64,000 nt of DNA from Pseudomonadota bacterium (GCA_021819435.1 JAKARB010000004.1:1-64000); one strand, 5' to 3'. Positions 43,483-51,622 are shown, counted from the first letter of the stretch. The notes: generated from the letters alone by a model not told the origin. Program-made: numbers and translations.

Positions 43483-43602
43483 GCGATCTCCCGCAACAGC
43501 CTGCCAGCGCCGGTTCTCCGGATCAGCGTCAACACCGCCTTGAGCAGGGGCCCCTCCCTTACCTGTTCAGCCGGGCTGCTTTGTTGGCAGGTGGGAGATC
43601 GC
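43483..43602 (+). repeat. 10-bp inverted repeat with 100-nt loop, ending in a T-run
   Basis: GCGATCTCCC (43483-43492) and GGGAGATCGC (43593-43602) are perfect reverse complements and the second is followed by TTTTTAT. The stretches next to the arms (CAACAGCCTGCCAG and TTGTTGGCAGG) are also partly complementary. It may end the cro transcript as a long-loop terminator. Confidence 0.5.
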
Positions 43603-43627
43603 TTTTTATCCTTTGCGTTCCGTTGAA

Positions 43628-44515
43628 TCACCGGGCGACGATGCGCCGCTGGTCATCGGTGCGCAACACCAGGCTGCCATCGCGCTGCAATTGCCAGGCC
43701 CTGGCCTGCGCCAGCACCGCAAGGAAACGGGCCTCCTGCTCCATCAGCGCGAGCACGCAGATCATGCGGGTGGTTGACATGCCACGTACCTCGAAGCTGG
43801 CGCCCTGGAGCTGGAATGAACCGGTGTAGCGGTTGCAGCCGGCACGCCCTGAGATCTGCCCCTGCTGATCGAAGACCAGTGTGGTGCGGCTGTTGTCCAC
43901 CACACTGCGACCATCGATGCTCTCCACCACCCATTCGCGCACGGTGAGGTCGCTCGGCGGCCCGCTTTCGGCTGACGCGCCCCCGGTCTGCGCGACCACC
44001 GGAGTCGGGGCTGCCAGGGGCGCGCATTCAGGGAAGGCCCGACCGTCGACCATCAGCATGCCCCGATCACCCTTGGACCAGAAACTCGTGCCCGGGTAGG
44101 CTGTTGAGGCGAAGCGGGCGCCCGAGGCGCTGCGCTGGGCTTGCAACAGGTATCGCTTGGCACCCACGTTGAGTTCGGCCTGCTCGGCGTTGGCCCGCAC
44201 GGAGATCTCCTGCTTGCCGCAGCGCAGGGTGGCAAAGGGGCCGATCAAGGCGGTCAGGCCATTCGGGCCATTGGTGCCCTTGGAAGCGGCGCCGCTGGAA
44301 CCGCCAGGTCGGTTGGACGAGGCCGATCCCGCCGACGCTCCGGCGGGCTTCGAGCCAGAGGAACCGCCCGAGCCGCCCGACCCCGAGGCGCATGCGCCCA
44401 ACAGCAGGGCCGAGGCGATGGCGAACAGGCAAAGGCGCGCCCGGCGTGCGCCACGCACTGAGAGCACAGAGGGCACAGAGGAGACGGCGGGGCAAGGCAG
44501 GTCAGAGCGGGCCAT
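43628..44515 (-). CDS. Lipoprotein with MliC-like and META (HslJ-like) domains
   Basis: 295 aa from the ATG at 44515. Lipobox LLGAC at about residues 38-42, then a Gly/Ser-rich linker. First domain (LRCGKQEISVRANAEQAELN, then SASGARFAS and FWSKGDRGMLMVDGRAFPEC) has the Cys pair and SASGxxY/F pattern of MliC-type C-type lysozyme inhibitors. Second domain (REWVVESIDGRSVVDNSRTT, GRAGCNRYTGSFQL) is a META domain. It should be anchored in a membrane and may protect peptidoglycan from lysozyme. Neither neighbour points to a specific pathway. Confidence 0.85.
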   Translation of the reverse strand: MARSDLPCPAVSSVPSVLSVRGARRARLCLFAIASALLLGACASGSGGSGGSSGSKPAGASAGSASSNRPGGSSGAASKGTNGPNGLTALIGPFATLRCGKQEISVRANAEQAELNVGAKRYLLQAQRSASGARFASTAYPGTSFWSKGDRGMLMVDGRAFPECAPLAAPTPVVAQTGGASAESGPPSDLTVREWVVESIDGRSVVDNSRTTLVFDQQGQISGRAGCNRYTGSFQLQGASFEVRGMSTTRMICVLALMEQEARFLAVLAQARAWQLQRDGSLVLRTDDQRRIVAR

Positions 44516-44601
44516 GGTCAAGCTCCAAGGGGCGACAACGCTGCCATCGATGCTAAGGCTCGGCAGGCGCCGAGTCCGCCATCAGGGCCTGTGCACTTGC
44601 A

Positions 44602-45360
44602 TCAACGTGCAACCTGCTCCGGGGCCATGGCCGCCAGCGTCTGCGTGCCGGCCACGATCATGCGCACCATCAGGATGAGCTCCTCGGTGAGGCGCCCTTG
44701 CTCACTTTGCGGCATGTCCATCGCCGCCGCTCCCATGGTGAAGACCAGGCGGGTGATGGCCTTGGCTGTCAAGCCGGGTTCGAACAAGCCCGTGTCATTG
44801 GCCTTGGCCAGGCGCACCAGGTCGTGGCGCAGTTCGTCTTCGAAGTAGCTGAGCTGGCGGTCCACCGCCTGCTTGAAGGCGTCCGATCCCACCGAGCCCT
44901 CGCGCAGCAGGATGTGCAGCAGCTTGTCGTCGCGCTGGAGTTGCTCCATGAAGGCTTCGACCGAGCCGCGCACCACGCTGCGATCCACCGTGGCGCGCTG
45001 GCGGGCCTCGCCGATGATCTGCCGCAATGAGCTGCCAGCCCGGTCGATCAAGGCAACGGCCAGCTCGTCCATGTCGCGGAACTGGCGGTAGAAGCTGTTG
45101 GGCGCGATGCCCGCCTCCCGCGCCACCTCGCGCAGGCTGAGCGAGGACACGCTGCGGTGCGGGCCGACCAGGCGCAACGCGGCCACGACGATGTCCTCGC
45201 GCGAGATGACGGCCTTGCGCCCCGGCGACGTTCCCCGCGCAGGGGCGTGCTCGATCGGGTCCAGAACAGAGGCGGCGGAAACGTCGGCGGAGGCCATCAG
45301 CAGGGGGATTCCAAGGGCCGCGCTGGAGGCGGCATTGCGTTGGGTCAAACCGGTTCGCAT
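44602..45360 (-). CDS. fabR: TetR-family repressor, FabR/DesT type
   Basis: 252 aa. The ATG at 45360 is preceded by GGGAGGGG at ideal spacing, so the long N-terminal extension (about 50 residues before the HTH) is accepted. The helix-turn-helix SLREVAREAGIAPNSFYRQF matches FabR/DesT regulators, which sense acyl-CoA saturation and repress unsaturated-fatty-acid genes. It is divergent from a ferredoxin reductase-desaturase operon, the same arrangement as Pseudomonas desT-desCB. The name fabR follows the usual annotation of the family; the role here is closer to DesT. Confidence 0.88.
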   Translation of the reverse strand: MRTGLTQRNAASSAALGIPLLMASADVSAASVLDPIEHAPARGTSPGRKAVISREDIVVAALRLVGPHRSVSSLSLREVAREAGIAPNSFYRQFRDMDELAVALIDRAGSSLRQIIGEARQRATVDRSVVRGSVEAFMEQLQRDDKLLHILLREGSVGSDAFKQAVDRQLSYFEDELRHDLVRLAKANDTGLFEPGLTAKAITRLVFTMGAAAMDMPQSEQGRLTEELILMVRMIVAGTQTLAAMAPEQVAR

Positions 45361-45391
45361 GATACCCCTCCCGATTTAATGCACAAGTGTA

Positions 45392-45419
45392 TAGACAAAC
45401 GTCTTTCAACCCGTATACT
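45392..45419 (+). promoter_or_regulatory. Promoter/operator of the desaturase operon
   Basis: TAGACA (45392-45397), 16 bp, TATACT (45414-45419). A dyad AGAC-AAAC-GTCT (45393-45404) overlaps the -35 element and is the best candidate FabR/DesT-type operator. The coding start is 33 bp after the -10. Confidence 0.6.
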
Positions 45420-45451
45420 GGCGCGATCTCCTCCATGAAGATCGTCTCACC

Positions 45452-46636
45452 GTGAGTGCATCCGCCCCGGCCGTCAAAGGCCTCTCCTCTTCCGCCGGCT
45501 GGCTCCAGCGTGTCGCCGCGCCGATGGTCGACCCCGAGGTCTTCGACTTCTGGGTGCGGCACCTCAACCCGGCCTGGTCCTGGAGCCGCCCGCTGGCGAC
45601 CATCGTCGAGCGTCGCGTCGAAGCGCGCGACACCGTCACGCTCGTGCTCAAGCCCAACCGGCATGTCGGCGACTTCCTGGCAGGCCAGCACGTCAACGTC
45701 AGCGCCGAAGTCAACGGCCGCCGCGTGACGCGCAGCTACAGCTTGACGAACGTGCCTTCGCAGGGCCGCTCACGGCGCCTGTCGATCACCGTCAAGCGCG
45801 TCGAAGGCGGCGCGCTGAGCACCCACCTCGTCCAGCAAGCCCGCGTCGGCGATGTGCTCGGCATCGGCCCGGCCTTCGGTGAGATGACGCTGCCGCCCCA
45901 GCCCCAGGGCCGCTGGCTCTTCCTCGCCGCAGGCTCCGGCATCACGCCGCTGATGGGGCTGACCCGGGCGCTTGCCGCCCAGCGCATGCCTGTCGACCTC
46001 ACGCTGCTGTACTGGGTGAAGACGCACGCCGAGCTGTGCTTCCTGCAGGAACTGCGCGCCTTGAGCACGCGCTTTCCGCGCATGCGCTTGCAGGTCATCG
46101 TCACGCACGAAGCGGCATCGGTGCCCGGCGAGGCCCAAGGCTTGATCAGCGCCTCGCAACTTGCTGAACTCGTGCCCAAGCTGAGCGAACACCAGGTGTT
46201 CGCCTGCGGCCCTGGCGGTTTCGTCGTGACCGCGCGCGAGTTGTGCGCCGAGCGCTGCCAGGCCTTCATCGCCGAAGGCTTCACGCCGGCCGCGCCGTCT
46301 GGCATTGCGGGCGCGCGTGGCAACGGCGTCGATGTCAACGCCAATGCCAACGTGGAAGCCGAAGCCCATGCCCACGCCAGCACTGTGCGCGTCACGCTGC
46401 AACGCACCGGCCGCGAGCTGCGACTGAGCACCGGCCTGAGCCTGCTCGAAGCGCTCGAAGCCGAGGGCCTGAACCCGCCCTCGGGCTGCCGCATGGGCGT
46501 GTGCCACAGCTGCGTGTGCCCGCGCGTCGAAGGCACCACGCAAGACATGCAATCTGGCGAGACACAGTCCGAAGCAAACATGGCCGTGCGCCTGTGCGTC
46601 AGCCGCGCCTGCTCCGACCTCACGCTCGACATCTGA
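45452..46636 (+). CDS. Ferredoxin reductase (FAD, NAD(P)H, 2Fe-2S) for the desaturase
   Basis: 394 aa from a GTG at 45452. FAD-binding RSYSLTNVP, NAD-binding region AAGSGITPLMGLTRAL and FACGPGGFV, then a C-terminal plant-type 2Fe-2S domain with SGCRMGVCHSCVCP and a last Cys in RLCVSRAC. It passes electrons from NAD(P)H to the membrane desaturase encoded next. A linker of about 35 residues (VDVNANANVEAEAHAHAS) separates the domains. Equivalent in position and build to DesC. 33 bp before the desaturase gene, so cotranscribed. Confidence 0.92.
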   Translation: MSASAPAVKGLSSSAGWLQRVAAPMVDPEVFDFWVRHLNPAWSWSRPLATIVERRVEARDTVTLVLKPNRHVGDFLAGQHVNVSAEVNGRRVTRSYSLTNVPSQGRSRRLSITVKRVEGGALSTHLVQQARVGDVLGIGPAFGEMTLPPQPQGRWLFLAAGSGITPLMGLTRALAAQRMPVDLTLLYWVKTHAELCFLQELRALSTRFPRMRLQVIVTHEAASVPGEAQGLISASQLAELVPKLSEHQVFACGPGGFVVTARELCAERCQAFIAEGFTPAAPSGIAGARGNGVDVNANANVEAEAHAHASTVRVTLQRTGRELRLSTGLSLLEALEAEGLNPPSGCRMGVCHSCVCPRVEGTTQDMQSGETQSEANMAVRLCVSRACSDLTLDI

Positions 46637-46669
46637 AGCCCCCAATCCACCTTGCCCCTCACGCACACC

Positions 46670-47782
46670 ATGAGCACCCTCACCCGACGTGAACCGAGCC
46701 CGGACGACCTCGCGCGCTTCGGTGCCGAGATCGACGACCTGCGCGCCCGCACCGTGGCCGACCTGGGCGAGCGCGACGCGCGCTACATCCGCCGCATCTA
46801 CGCCGCCGTGCGCTGGATCGAGGTGCTGGGCCGCGGCATGCTGATGGCATGTCTGTTCATGCCTGAGGGATGGCTGTGGCCGATGGTGCTGGCCGGCGGC
46901 TTCGTGCTGGGCATCGCCAAGATCCTCGACAACATGGAGCTGGGCCACAACGTGATCCACGGCCAGTTCGACTGGATGGGCGACCCGCGTTTCCAGGGCA
47001 AGACCTTCGAGTGGGACATCGTGGGCACCAGCGACAACTGGCGCAAGACGCATAACTTCAAGCACCACACCTACACCAACGTGCATGGCATGGACGATGA
47101 CATCGGCTACGACGTGCTGCGCTTGTTCCCTGAGCAGAAGTGGCACCCGGCGGCGCTGTTGCAGCCGCTGTATGCGGTGATCTTCGCGCTGTTGTTCCAG
47201 TGGGGCGTGGCGATCCAGGATTTGCGCGTGGGCCGCGTCTTCATCGGCCGCATCACATGGCGTCAACTGGCCCGCGAGGCCGCTCCGACGCTGCGCAAGG
47301 CGCGCCGCCAGCTCATCAAGGACTACCTGGTGTTTCCGCTGTTGGCGGGGCCGGCGTTCTGGTCGGTGTTCCTGGGCAACCTGCTGGCCAACGGCATCCG
47401 CAATGTCTGGACTTACACGGTGATTTTTTGCGGCCACTTCACGACCGATGTGCAGACTTTTCCCAAGGGCGTGGTGAAGAACGAGACGCGTGCGCAGTGG
47501 TACCTGCGGCAGATCCAGGGTTCGTCGAACCTGTCGGGCAGCAAGCTGCTGCACATCATGACGGGGAACCTGAGCCATCAGATCGAGCATCACCTGTTCC
47601 CCGATGTGCCGGCCAACCGTTATGCGGAGATGGCGCCGGTGGTGCGTGACATCTGCCGTCGGTATGGCATCCACTACAACACGGGGTCGATGGTGGGGCA
47701 GTTCAGCCAGGTGATCTGGCGGATCTTGCGGCACAGCTTCCCGAGTTCGCCGGCGCCGATGGAGCCCAGTTTGGCGCGTTGA
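46670..47782 (+). CDS. Membrane fatty acid / acyl-CoA desaturase
   Basis: 370-aa integral membrane di-iron desaturase that introduces a double bond in acyl chains. Start at 46670 (MSTLTRREPSPDDL). Histidine boxes: GHNVIH at 92-97, HNFKHH at 128-133, and QIEHH near residue 305. Hydrophobic spans lie between (MLMACLFMPEGWLWPMVLAG, PLLAGPAFWSVFLGNLLANG). The sequence fits DesB-like enzymes acting on acyl-CoA. Together with the reductase and the divergent TetR-type regulator it makes an inducible membrane-fluidity unit. Confidence 0.92.
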   Translation: MSTLTRREPSPDDLARFGAEIDDLRARTVADLGERDARYIRRIYAAVRWIEVLGRGMLMACLFMPEGWLWPMVLAGGFVLGIAKILDNMELGHNVIHGQFDWMGDPRFQGKTFEWDIVGTSDNWRKTHNFKHHTYTNVHGMDDDIGYDVLRLFPEQKWHPAALLQPLYAVIFALLFQWGVAIQDLRVGRVFIGRITWRQLAREAAPTLRKARRQLIKDYLVFPLLAGPAFWSVFLGNLLANGIRNVWTYTVIFCGHFTTDVQTFPKGVVKNETRAQWYLRQIQGSSNLSGSKLLHIMTGNLSHQIEHHLFPDVPANRYAEMAPVVRDICRRYGIHYNTGSMVGQFSQVIWRILRHSFPSSPAPMEPSLAR

Positions 47783-47865
47783 GGGGAGTCCTTGGCTTGG
47801 TCGCTGAGGCTCTTGTTTGGTGGCTTGGTGGAGCGTTTTTTCGGGGCAACGCGAGGCGGGGCTGC

Positions 47866-48067
47866 GGCGGTGTGTGGGCGGGCTTCAAGGGTGGTGGTCC
47901 TGCCTGCGGCAGGACTGCCCTGCGGTGCTCAGCTCGATCAGGTGGCTGCGGAACTCGCGGCCTGCGGCCGCTCAAACAGTCCTCGCCATCCCCTTGCCTG
48001 CGGCAAGGGGCAACCTGATCGAGCTTGTGCTCCTCGGCACCACCCAGGCGCCCGCCCACACACCGCC
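47866..48067. repeat. Multi-branched inverted repeat with three TGC-loop hairpins
   Basis: Outer arms of 18 bp are perfect: GGCGGTGTGTGGGCGGGC (47866-47883) and its complement at 48050-48067. Inside are 13-bp arms AGCTCGATCAGGT (47931-47943) and 48013-48025. Three hairpins share the loop TGC: 47898-47916 (stem GTCCTGCC), 47957-47971 (GCGGCC) and 47990-48010 (CCCCTTGCC). All arms are exact. Confidence 0.85.
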
Positions 48068-48190
48068 TCCGCCCTTTTCCGCCTCGCTCGTGGCATGCCA
48101 CGTCACCACGCATGCGAAGGTTGGCGAGTCATGCACCGCCGTCCGCATGAGAGAGCCTGCGCATGCGGAAAGCGGGGCATCAGGGGCGAA

Positions 48191-48403
48191 GCCGGCATCG
48201 GCTCGGGCGCCTCGCGGGTGCCGAGGAGCGGAGCGGCGAGGTGGGCATGCGAAGCATGCTTCGTCATCTGACTGGCCTGAGTTGTTTGAGCGGAGCGCCC
48301 ACAGGGCGCGCAGCGAGTTCGAAGGCCCCACCTCGCCGCGAGCCCCGGAAGGAAGTCACGCCAAAGGCGTGACCACCCGCGCGGCGCCCGAGCCGATGCC
48401 GGC
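48191..48403. repeat. Second nested inverted repeat
   Basis: Outer arms of 30 bp match at 29 positions: 48191-48220 (starting GCCGGCATCGGCTCGGGCGC) and 48374-48403. Inner arms of 13 bp are perfect: GCGGCGAGGTGGG (48233-48245) and 48327-48339. Within them lie the palindrome GAAGCATGCTTC (48251-48262) and the hairpin GCGCCC-ACA-GGGCGC (48295-48309). Confidence 0.85.
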
Positions 48404-48554
48404 GCAGCACCGCCCCGCGCTGCCCCGAAAAAGCGCTCAAACATCGGATCAGCTCAAGCCTGATCAACTCAGCCACCAAGCACGGCCACCATCAGAGCCA
48501 AACACCAGGCCCCCGCCCTATCATCGACAGCCTCACAAGCAGTACCCACCCACC

Positions 48555-49010
48555 ATGGCCCGCCTCCAATTCGAACTGCCCGCCCAGTTCATCTTCTCCA
48601 CCGACATCCCCATCTACATCAGCCACGTCAACCAAGGCGGCCACCTCGACAACGCCCAACTGCTGACCCTCGTCTCGGAAGCCCGCGTGCGCTTCTTCCG
48701 CTGGCTCGGCTACCCCGGTGAAATCGGCGTCGAAGGACTGACCATCGTCGTCGGCGACATGCTGGCTCAGTACAAGTCAGAAGCCTTCTACGGCGAAACC
48801 ATGCAGGTCGACATGCTCCCCGACGATTTCAACAAGTACGGCTTCGACCTCGTCTTCCGCCTGCGCGACCAGGCCAGCGGGCGCGAAGTCGCGCGCGGCA
48901 AGACCGGCGTGGTCTTCGTGGGCGATGCGCCCGGCGGCGGCAAGAAGGTGTCGACCGTGCCCGAGGCCTTCATGGCGCGGTTGCGTGCACGCCAAGGCGC
49001 CCATCACTAG
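48555..49010 (+). CDS. Thioesterase of the 4HBT hotdog-fold family
   Basis: 151 aa from the ATG at 48555 (MARLQFELPAQFIFSTDIPI). Family pattern: YISHVNQGGHLDNAQLLTLVSEARVRFF, with the Asp/Glu of the hotdog helix, followed by beta strands. 4HBT enzymes hydrolyse acyl-CoA thioesters. The open frame continues upstream into the repeat block, but no start signal supports an extension. Substrate unknown. Confidence 0.85.
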   Translation: MARLQFELPAQFIFSTDIPIYISHVNQGGHLDNAQLLTLVSEARVRFFRWLGYPGEIGVEGLTIVVGDMLAQYKSEAFYGETMQVDMLPDDFNKYGFDLVFRLRDQASGREVARGKTGVVFVGDAPGGGKKVSTVPEAFMARLRARQGAHH

Positions 49011-49079
49011 AGCCACTGGACACCCCATAGGCAGGCAGATGCGAGCGCCCATGGCGGGCTACCCTTGTTCAGCCTTCCG

Positions 49080-49826
49080 TCAATCGGCGTGGAACAGGTG
49101 GCAAGGCACGCGGTCTTGCCACAGCGCCAGCCGGATCGGCATCTCCAGCACATCGTCCGCTGCGCAGGCGCGTTGCAGCAACTCCCGTTTGGCGGCGCCG
49201 GTTGTGTGGATGGCCAGGTGGCGGGAGGCGAGCAAGGCCTGAGGCGTCCAGGACAGGCGCTTGAACGGCGCGTTCGGCGCACGAGGCACTTCGGCCACGA
49301 GGCACAGGCGCTCGCTGGGATCAGCCAAAGCGTCCAGCAGCTCGGCCGAACGCGGAAACAACGATGCCGTGTGCCCATCAGAGCCCATGCCCAGCACCAC
49401 CACATCGACGGGCCAGCTCAGGGCCGCCAAGCGTGCAGCCAGCTCATTGCAAGCCACATCCAGTTGATCCAGGCTTGATTGGGCGGCAAAGCAAGGCAGC
49501 CATTGCGCTTGGGAGGCCCGGCCCTGCAGAAGGTGGGTGCGAACCAGACGGGTGTTGCTGTCGGCGTGGGTGGGGGGCACGGCGCGTTCGTCGGCCAGTG
49601 TCACGGTCACCTTCGACCAGTCGAGGTCGGCATCGCGCAAAGCCTGGAAAAACGGCACGGGGGTGGTGCCGCCAGAGACCACCAGCGTCGCGCGCCCCCG
49701 GGCCGCCAGGCCTTCGCCCAAACGCCCGGCCACCCAGCCGGCCAGCAGCCCGGCAAGAACATGGGCGTCGGCCGCTTCGTGCCAAACAGGATGGGGACGG
49801 GGGCTATTGCGGGGAGAAAACTGCAT
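49080..49826 (-). CDS. pgl: 6-phosphogluconolactonase
   Basis: 248-aa enzyme of the pentose-phosphate and Entner-Doudoroff routes hydrolysing 6-phosphoglucono-lactone. Sugar-phosphate sites are SGGTTPVPFFQAL (about 50-62), ADERAVPPTHADSN (about 78-91) and GMGSDGHTASLFP (about 145-157). zwf and edd are not adjacent. Convergent with the thioesterase gene. Confidence 0.94.
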   Translation of the reverse strand: MQFSPRNSPRPHPVWHEAADAHVLAGLLAGWVAGRLGEGLAARGRATLVVSGGTTPVPFFQALRDADLDWSKVTVTLADERAVPPTHADSNTRLVRTHLLQGRASQAQWLPCFAAQSSLDQLDVACNELAARLAALSWPVDVVVLGMGSDGHTASLFPRSAELLDALADPSERLCLVAEVPRAPNAPFKRLSWTPQALLASRHLAIHTTGAAKRELLQRACAADDVLEMPIRLALWQDRVPCHLFHAD

Positions 49827-50003
49827 GGGATGCCTACCGCGAGCGTGGCCGCCATCATAGGCCGGTTACATTGTTGCGGCGCAGCACTTTCGGTGTGATG
49901 ATCGTCATGCTGACATTGATAAACTGACAAGGCTCGCTGTCAGAAGGGTCGCCAAGTGACCCTGGTGACCCTTGTTTGCCCTATCCACCCCAAGGAATTC
50001 CAA

Positions 50004-51188
50004 ATGACTCGTGAAGTCGTCTTCGTGGGCGCCGCCCGCACCGCCATCGGCTCTTACGGTGGTTCGCTGAAAGACATCCCGCCGGCCGACCTGGGCGCCC
50101 TGGTCATCAAAACCGCGCTGGAGCGCGCTGGCGTGCAACCCAAGGATGTCGGCCATGTGGTCATGGGCAGCGTGATCCCCACCGTCCCGCAAGACGCCTA
50201 CATCAGCCGCGTGGCCGCCCTGAACGCCGGTGTGCCGCAAGAGGCCCCAGCTTTCAACGTCAACCGCCTGTGCGGCTCGGGCCTGCAGGCCATCGTGTCT
50301 GCGGCCCAGGCGATCCTGCTGGGCGACTGCGATGTCGCCATCGGCGCCGGTGCCGAGTCGATGAGCCGTGGCGCCTACCTGGTCACCTCCAACCGCTGGG
50401 GTGCCCGCATGGGTGACGTGAAGATGCTGGACTACGTGCTCGGCGCGTTGCAGGACCCGCGCCTGCACATCCACATGGGCATCACTGCCGAGAACGTGGC
50501 CGCGCGCTATGAGATCTCGCGTGAGCAGCAAGACGCCTACGCGACGCAATCACAGCAGCGTGCCGCCGCCGCCATCGAGGCCGGGGTGTTCAAGGAGCAG
50601 ATCGTCCCCGTCGAGATCAAGACCCGCAAGGGCGTGGTGCTGTTCGACACCGACGAAGGTGTGAAGCCCGACACGAGCGCGGAAGCGCTGGCCAAGATGA
50701 AGCCTGCTTTCAAGAAGGAAGAAGGCACCGTGACCGCCGGCAACGCCTCGACCTTGAACGATGGCGCGGGCGCCGTGGTGATGGCGTCGAGCGAGAAGGC
50801 CAAGGCCCTGGGCCTCAAGCCGCTGGCCCGCCTGGTGTCCTACGCCCACGCTGGCGTCGAGCCGGAGTACATGGGCATCGGCCCGGTGCCCGCTTCCAAG
50901 CTGGCCCTCGAAAAGGCCGGCCTGAAGGTGTCGGACCTCGACCTCATCGAAGCCAACGAAGCCTTCGCCGCCCAAGCCTGCGCAGTGTCCAAGGAAATGG
51001 GCTTCCCCAACGACAAGACCAACCCCAATGGTTCGGGCATCTCGCTGGGTCACCCGGTGGGCGCGACCGGCGCCATCCTGGTGACCAAGGCCATCTACGA
51101 GCTGCAACGCACCGGCGGCCGCTATGCGCTGATCACGATGTGCATCGGCGGTGGCCAGGGCATCGCGATGGTGATCGAGCGCGTTTGA
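50004..51188 (+). CDS. Acetyl-CoA C-acetyltransferase (thiolase)
   Basis: 394 aa from the ATG at 50004 after AAGGA. Catalytic Cys is in NRLCGSGLQAIVSAAQ (about residue 89), the His in NEAFAAQA and GHPVGATGA, and the second Cys in MCIGGGQGIAMVIERV. It condenses or cleaves acetyl-CoA/acetoacetyl-CoA. PhaA or AtoB roles both fit; no phaB or phaC is beside it, although a PHB depolymerase gene is at 20378. It ends at a clear terminator. Confidence 0.93.
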   Translation: MTREVVFVGAARTAIGSYGGSLKDIPPADLGALVIKTALERAGVQPKDVGHVVMGSVIPTVPQDAYISRVAALNAGVPQEAPAFNVNRLCGSGLQAIVSAAQAILLGDCDVAIGAGAESMSRGAYLVTSNRWGARMGDVKMLDYVLGALQDPRLHIHMGITAENVAARYEISREQQDAYATQSQQRAAAAIEAGVFKEQIVPVEIKTRKGVVLFDTDEGVKPDTSAEALAKMKPAFKKEEGTVTAGNASTLNDGAGAVVMASSEKAKALGLKPLARLVSYAHAGVEPEYMGIGPVPASKLALEKAGLKVSDLDLIEANEAFAAQACAVSKEMGFPNDKTNPNGSGISLGHPVGATGAILVTKAIYELQRTGGRYALITMCIGGGQGIAMVIERV

Positions 51189-51240
51189 GCACGTTTCAGA
51201 GCGTTTGAGCGCGGGGCACTTGGCCCTGCCCTCACACAGC

Positions 51241-51265
51241 AAAGGCGCCTCACGAGGCGCCTTTT
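51241..51265 (+). terminator. Rho-independent terminator of the thiolase gene
   Basis: AAAGGCGCCT-CACG-AGGCGCCTTTTT: a perfect 10-bp stem, four-base loop and T-run, 53 bp past the stop. Confidence 0.9.
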
Positions 51266-51342
51266 TCGTTTTCCAATGTCAGGGGTTTTGCGCACACAAC
51301 CAAGCACCCGAAGCGCGCCCCGAAACACCAACGAGAGCCATT

Positions 51343-51378
51343 GTTGAGAATAAGTCTTATTTGCGAATAAGATTCGCA
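51343..51378 (+). promoter_or_regulatory. Fur-like iron box, three overlapping dyads
   Basis: AATAAG-T-CTTATT (51349-51361), CTTATT-TGC-GAATAAG (51356-51371) and TGCGAAT-AAG-ATTCGCA (51362-51378) overlap. The TTGAGAATAAGTCTTATTTG stretch resembles betaproteobacterial Fur sites. It lies 40 bp before the ATG of the next small gene. Confidence 0.6.
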
Positions 51379-51418
51379 CATCGAAGCCACCGAGCCTCGG
51401 CTCATCGGGGAAGCCACG

Positions 51419-51619
51419 ATGTCCACAGGACTCTCAGACCAGCAGGTGATCCTGCGCCGCTGGCAGCATCACCGCATGCACATCCGTTGCGGGCTGTCGC
51501 CCCACCAGACTTGGCGCGTGGCGCCCTACCTGCAGATGGGGCAGCAGCTCATCGAACGCGGGCACGGCAGCGAGGTCGGCATGCCATTGCGCATGCCCGG
51601 TGACGACGAAAGGGCCTGA
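51419..51619 (+). CDS. Small hypothetical protein, 66 aa, behind a Fur-like box
   Basis: MSTGLSDQQVILRRWQHHRM and onward; GGGGAAG precedes the ATG. It is rich in His, Gln, Met and Arg, has no membrane segment and matches no family I know. Because it follows a putative iron box it may be iron-regulated. It is followed three bases later by a 30-codon gene, so the two are probably cotranscribed. Coding status is supported by start signal and context only. Confidence 0.5.
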   Translation: MSTGLSDQQVILRRWQHHRMHIRCGLSPHQTWRVAPYLQMGQQLIERGHGSEVGMPLRMPGDDERA

Positions 51620-51622
51620 ACC

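Larger units (their letters stand above)
47783..48554. other. 770-bp gene-free block of nested inverted repeats
   Basis: The + strand has an open frame, but its translation is Arg/Ala/Ser-rich low-complexity text without a start signal, unlike the downstream thioesterase. The DNA instead shows several long inverted repeats listed separately (47866-48067, 48191-48403) and an outer pair: 47831 onward GAGCGTTTTTTCGGGGCAAC resembles the reverse complement of 48403-48438. I see no gene and no tRNA here. Confidence 0.6.

Noticed and set aside
42394-43602. A prophage around the CI/Cro-like genes
   Set aside because: No integrase, structural, lysis or replication genes on either side; neighbours are core genes.
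47817-48554. Extension of the thioesterase frame upstream through the repeat block
   Set aside because: The added residues are low-complexity and correspond to inverted-repeat DNA; the ATG at 48555 begins the normal thioesterase sequence.
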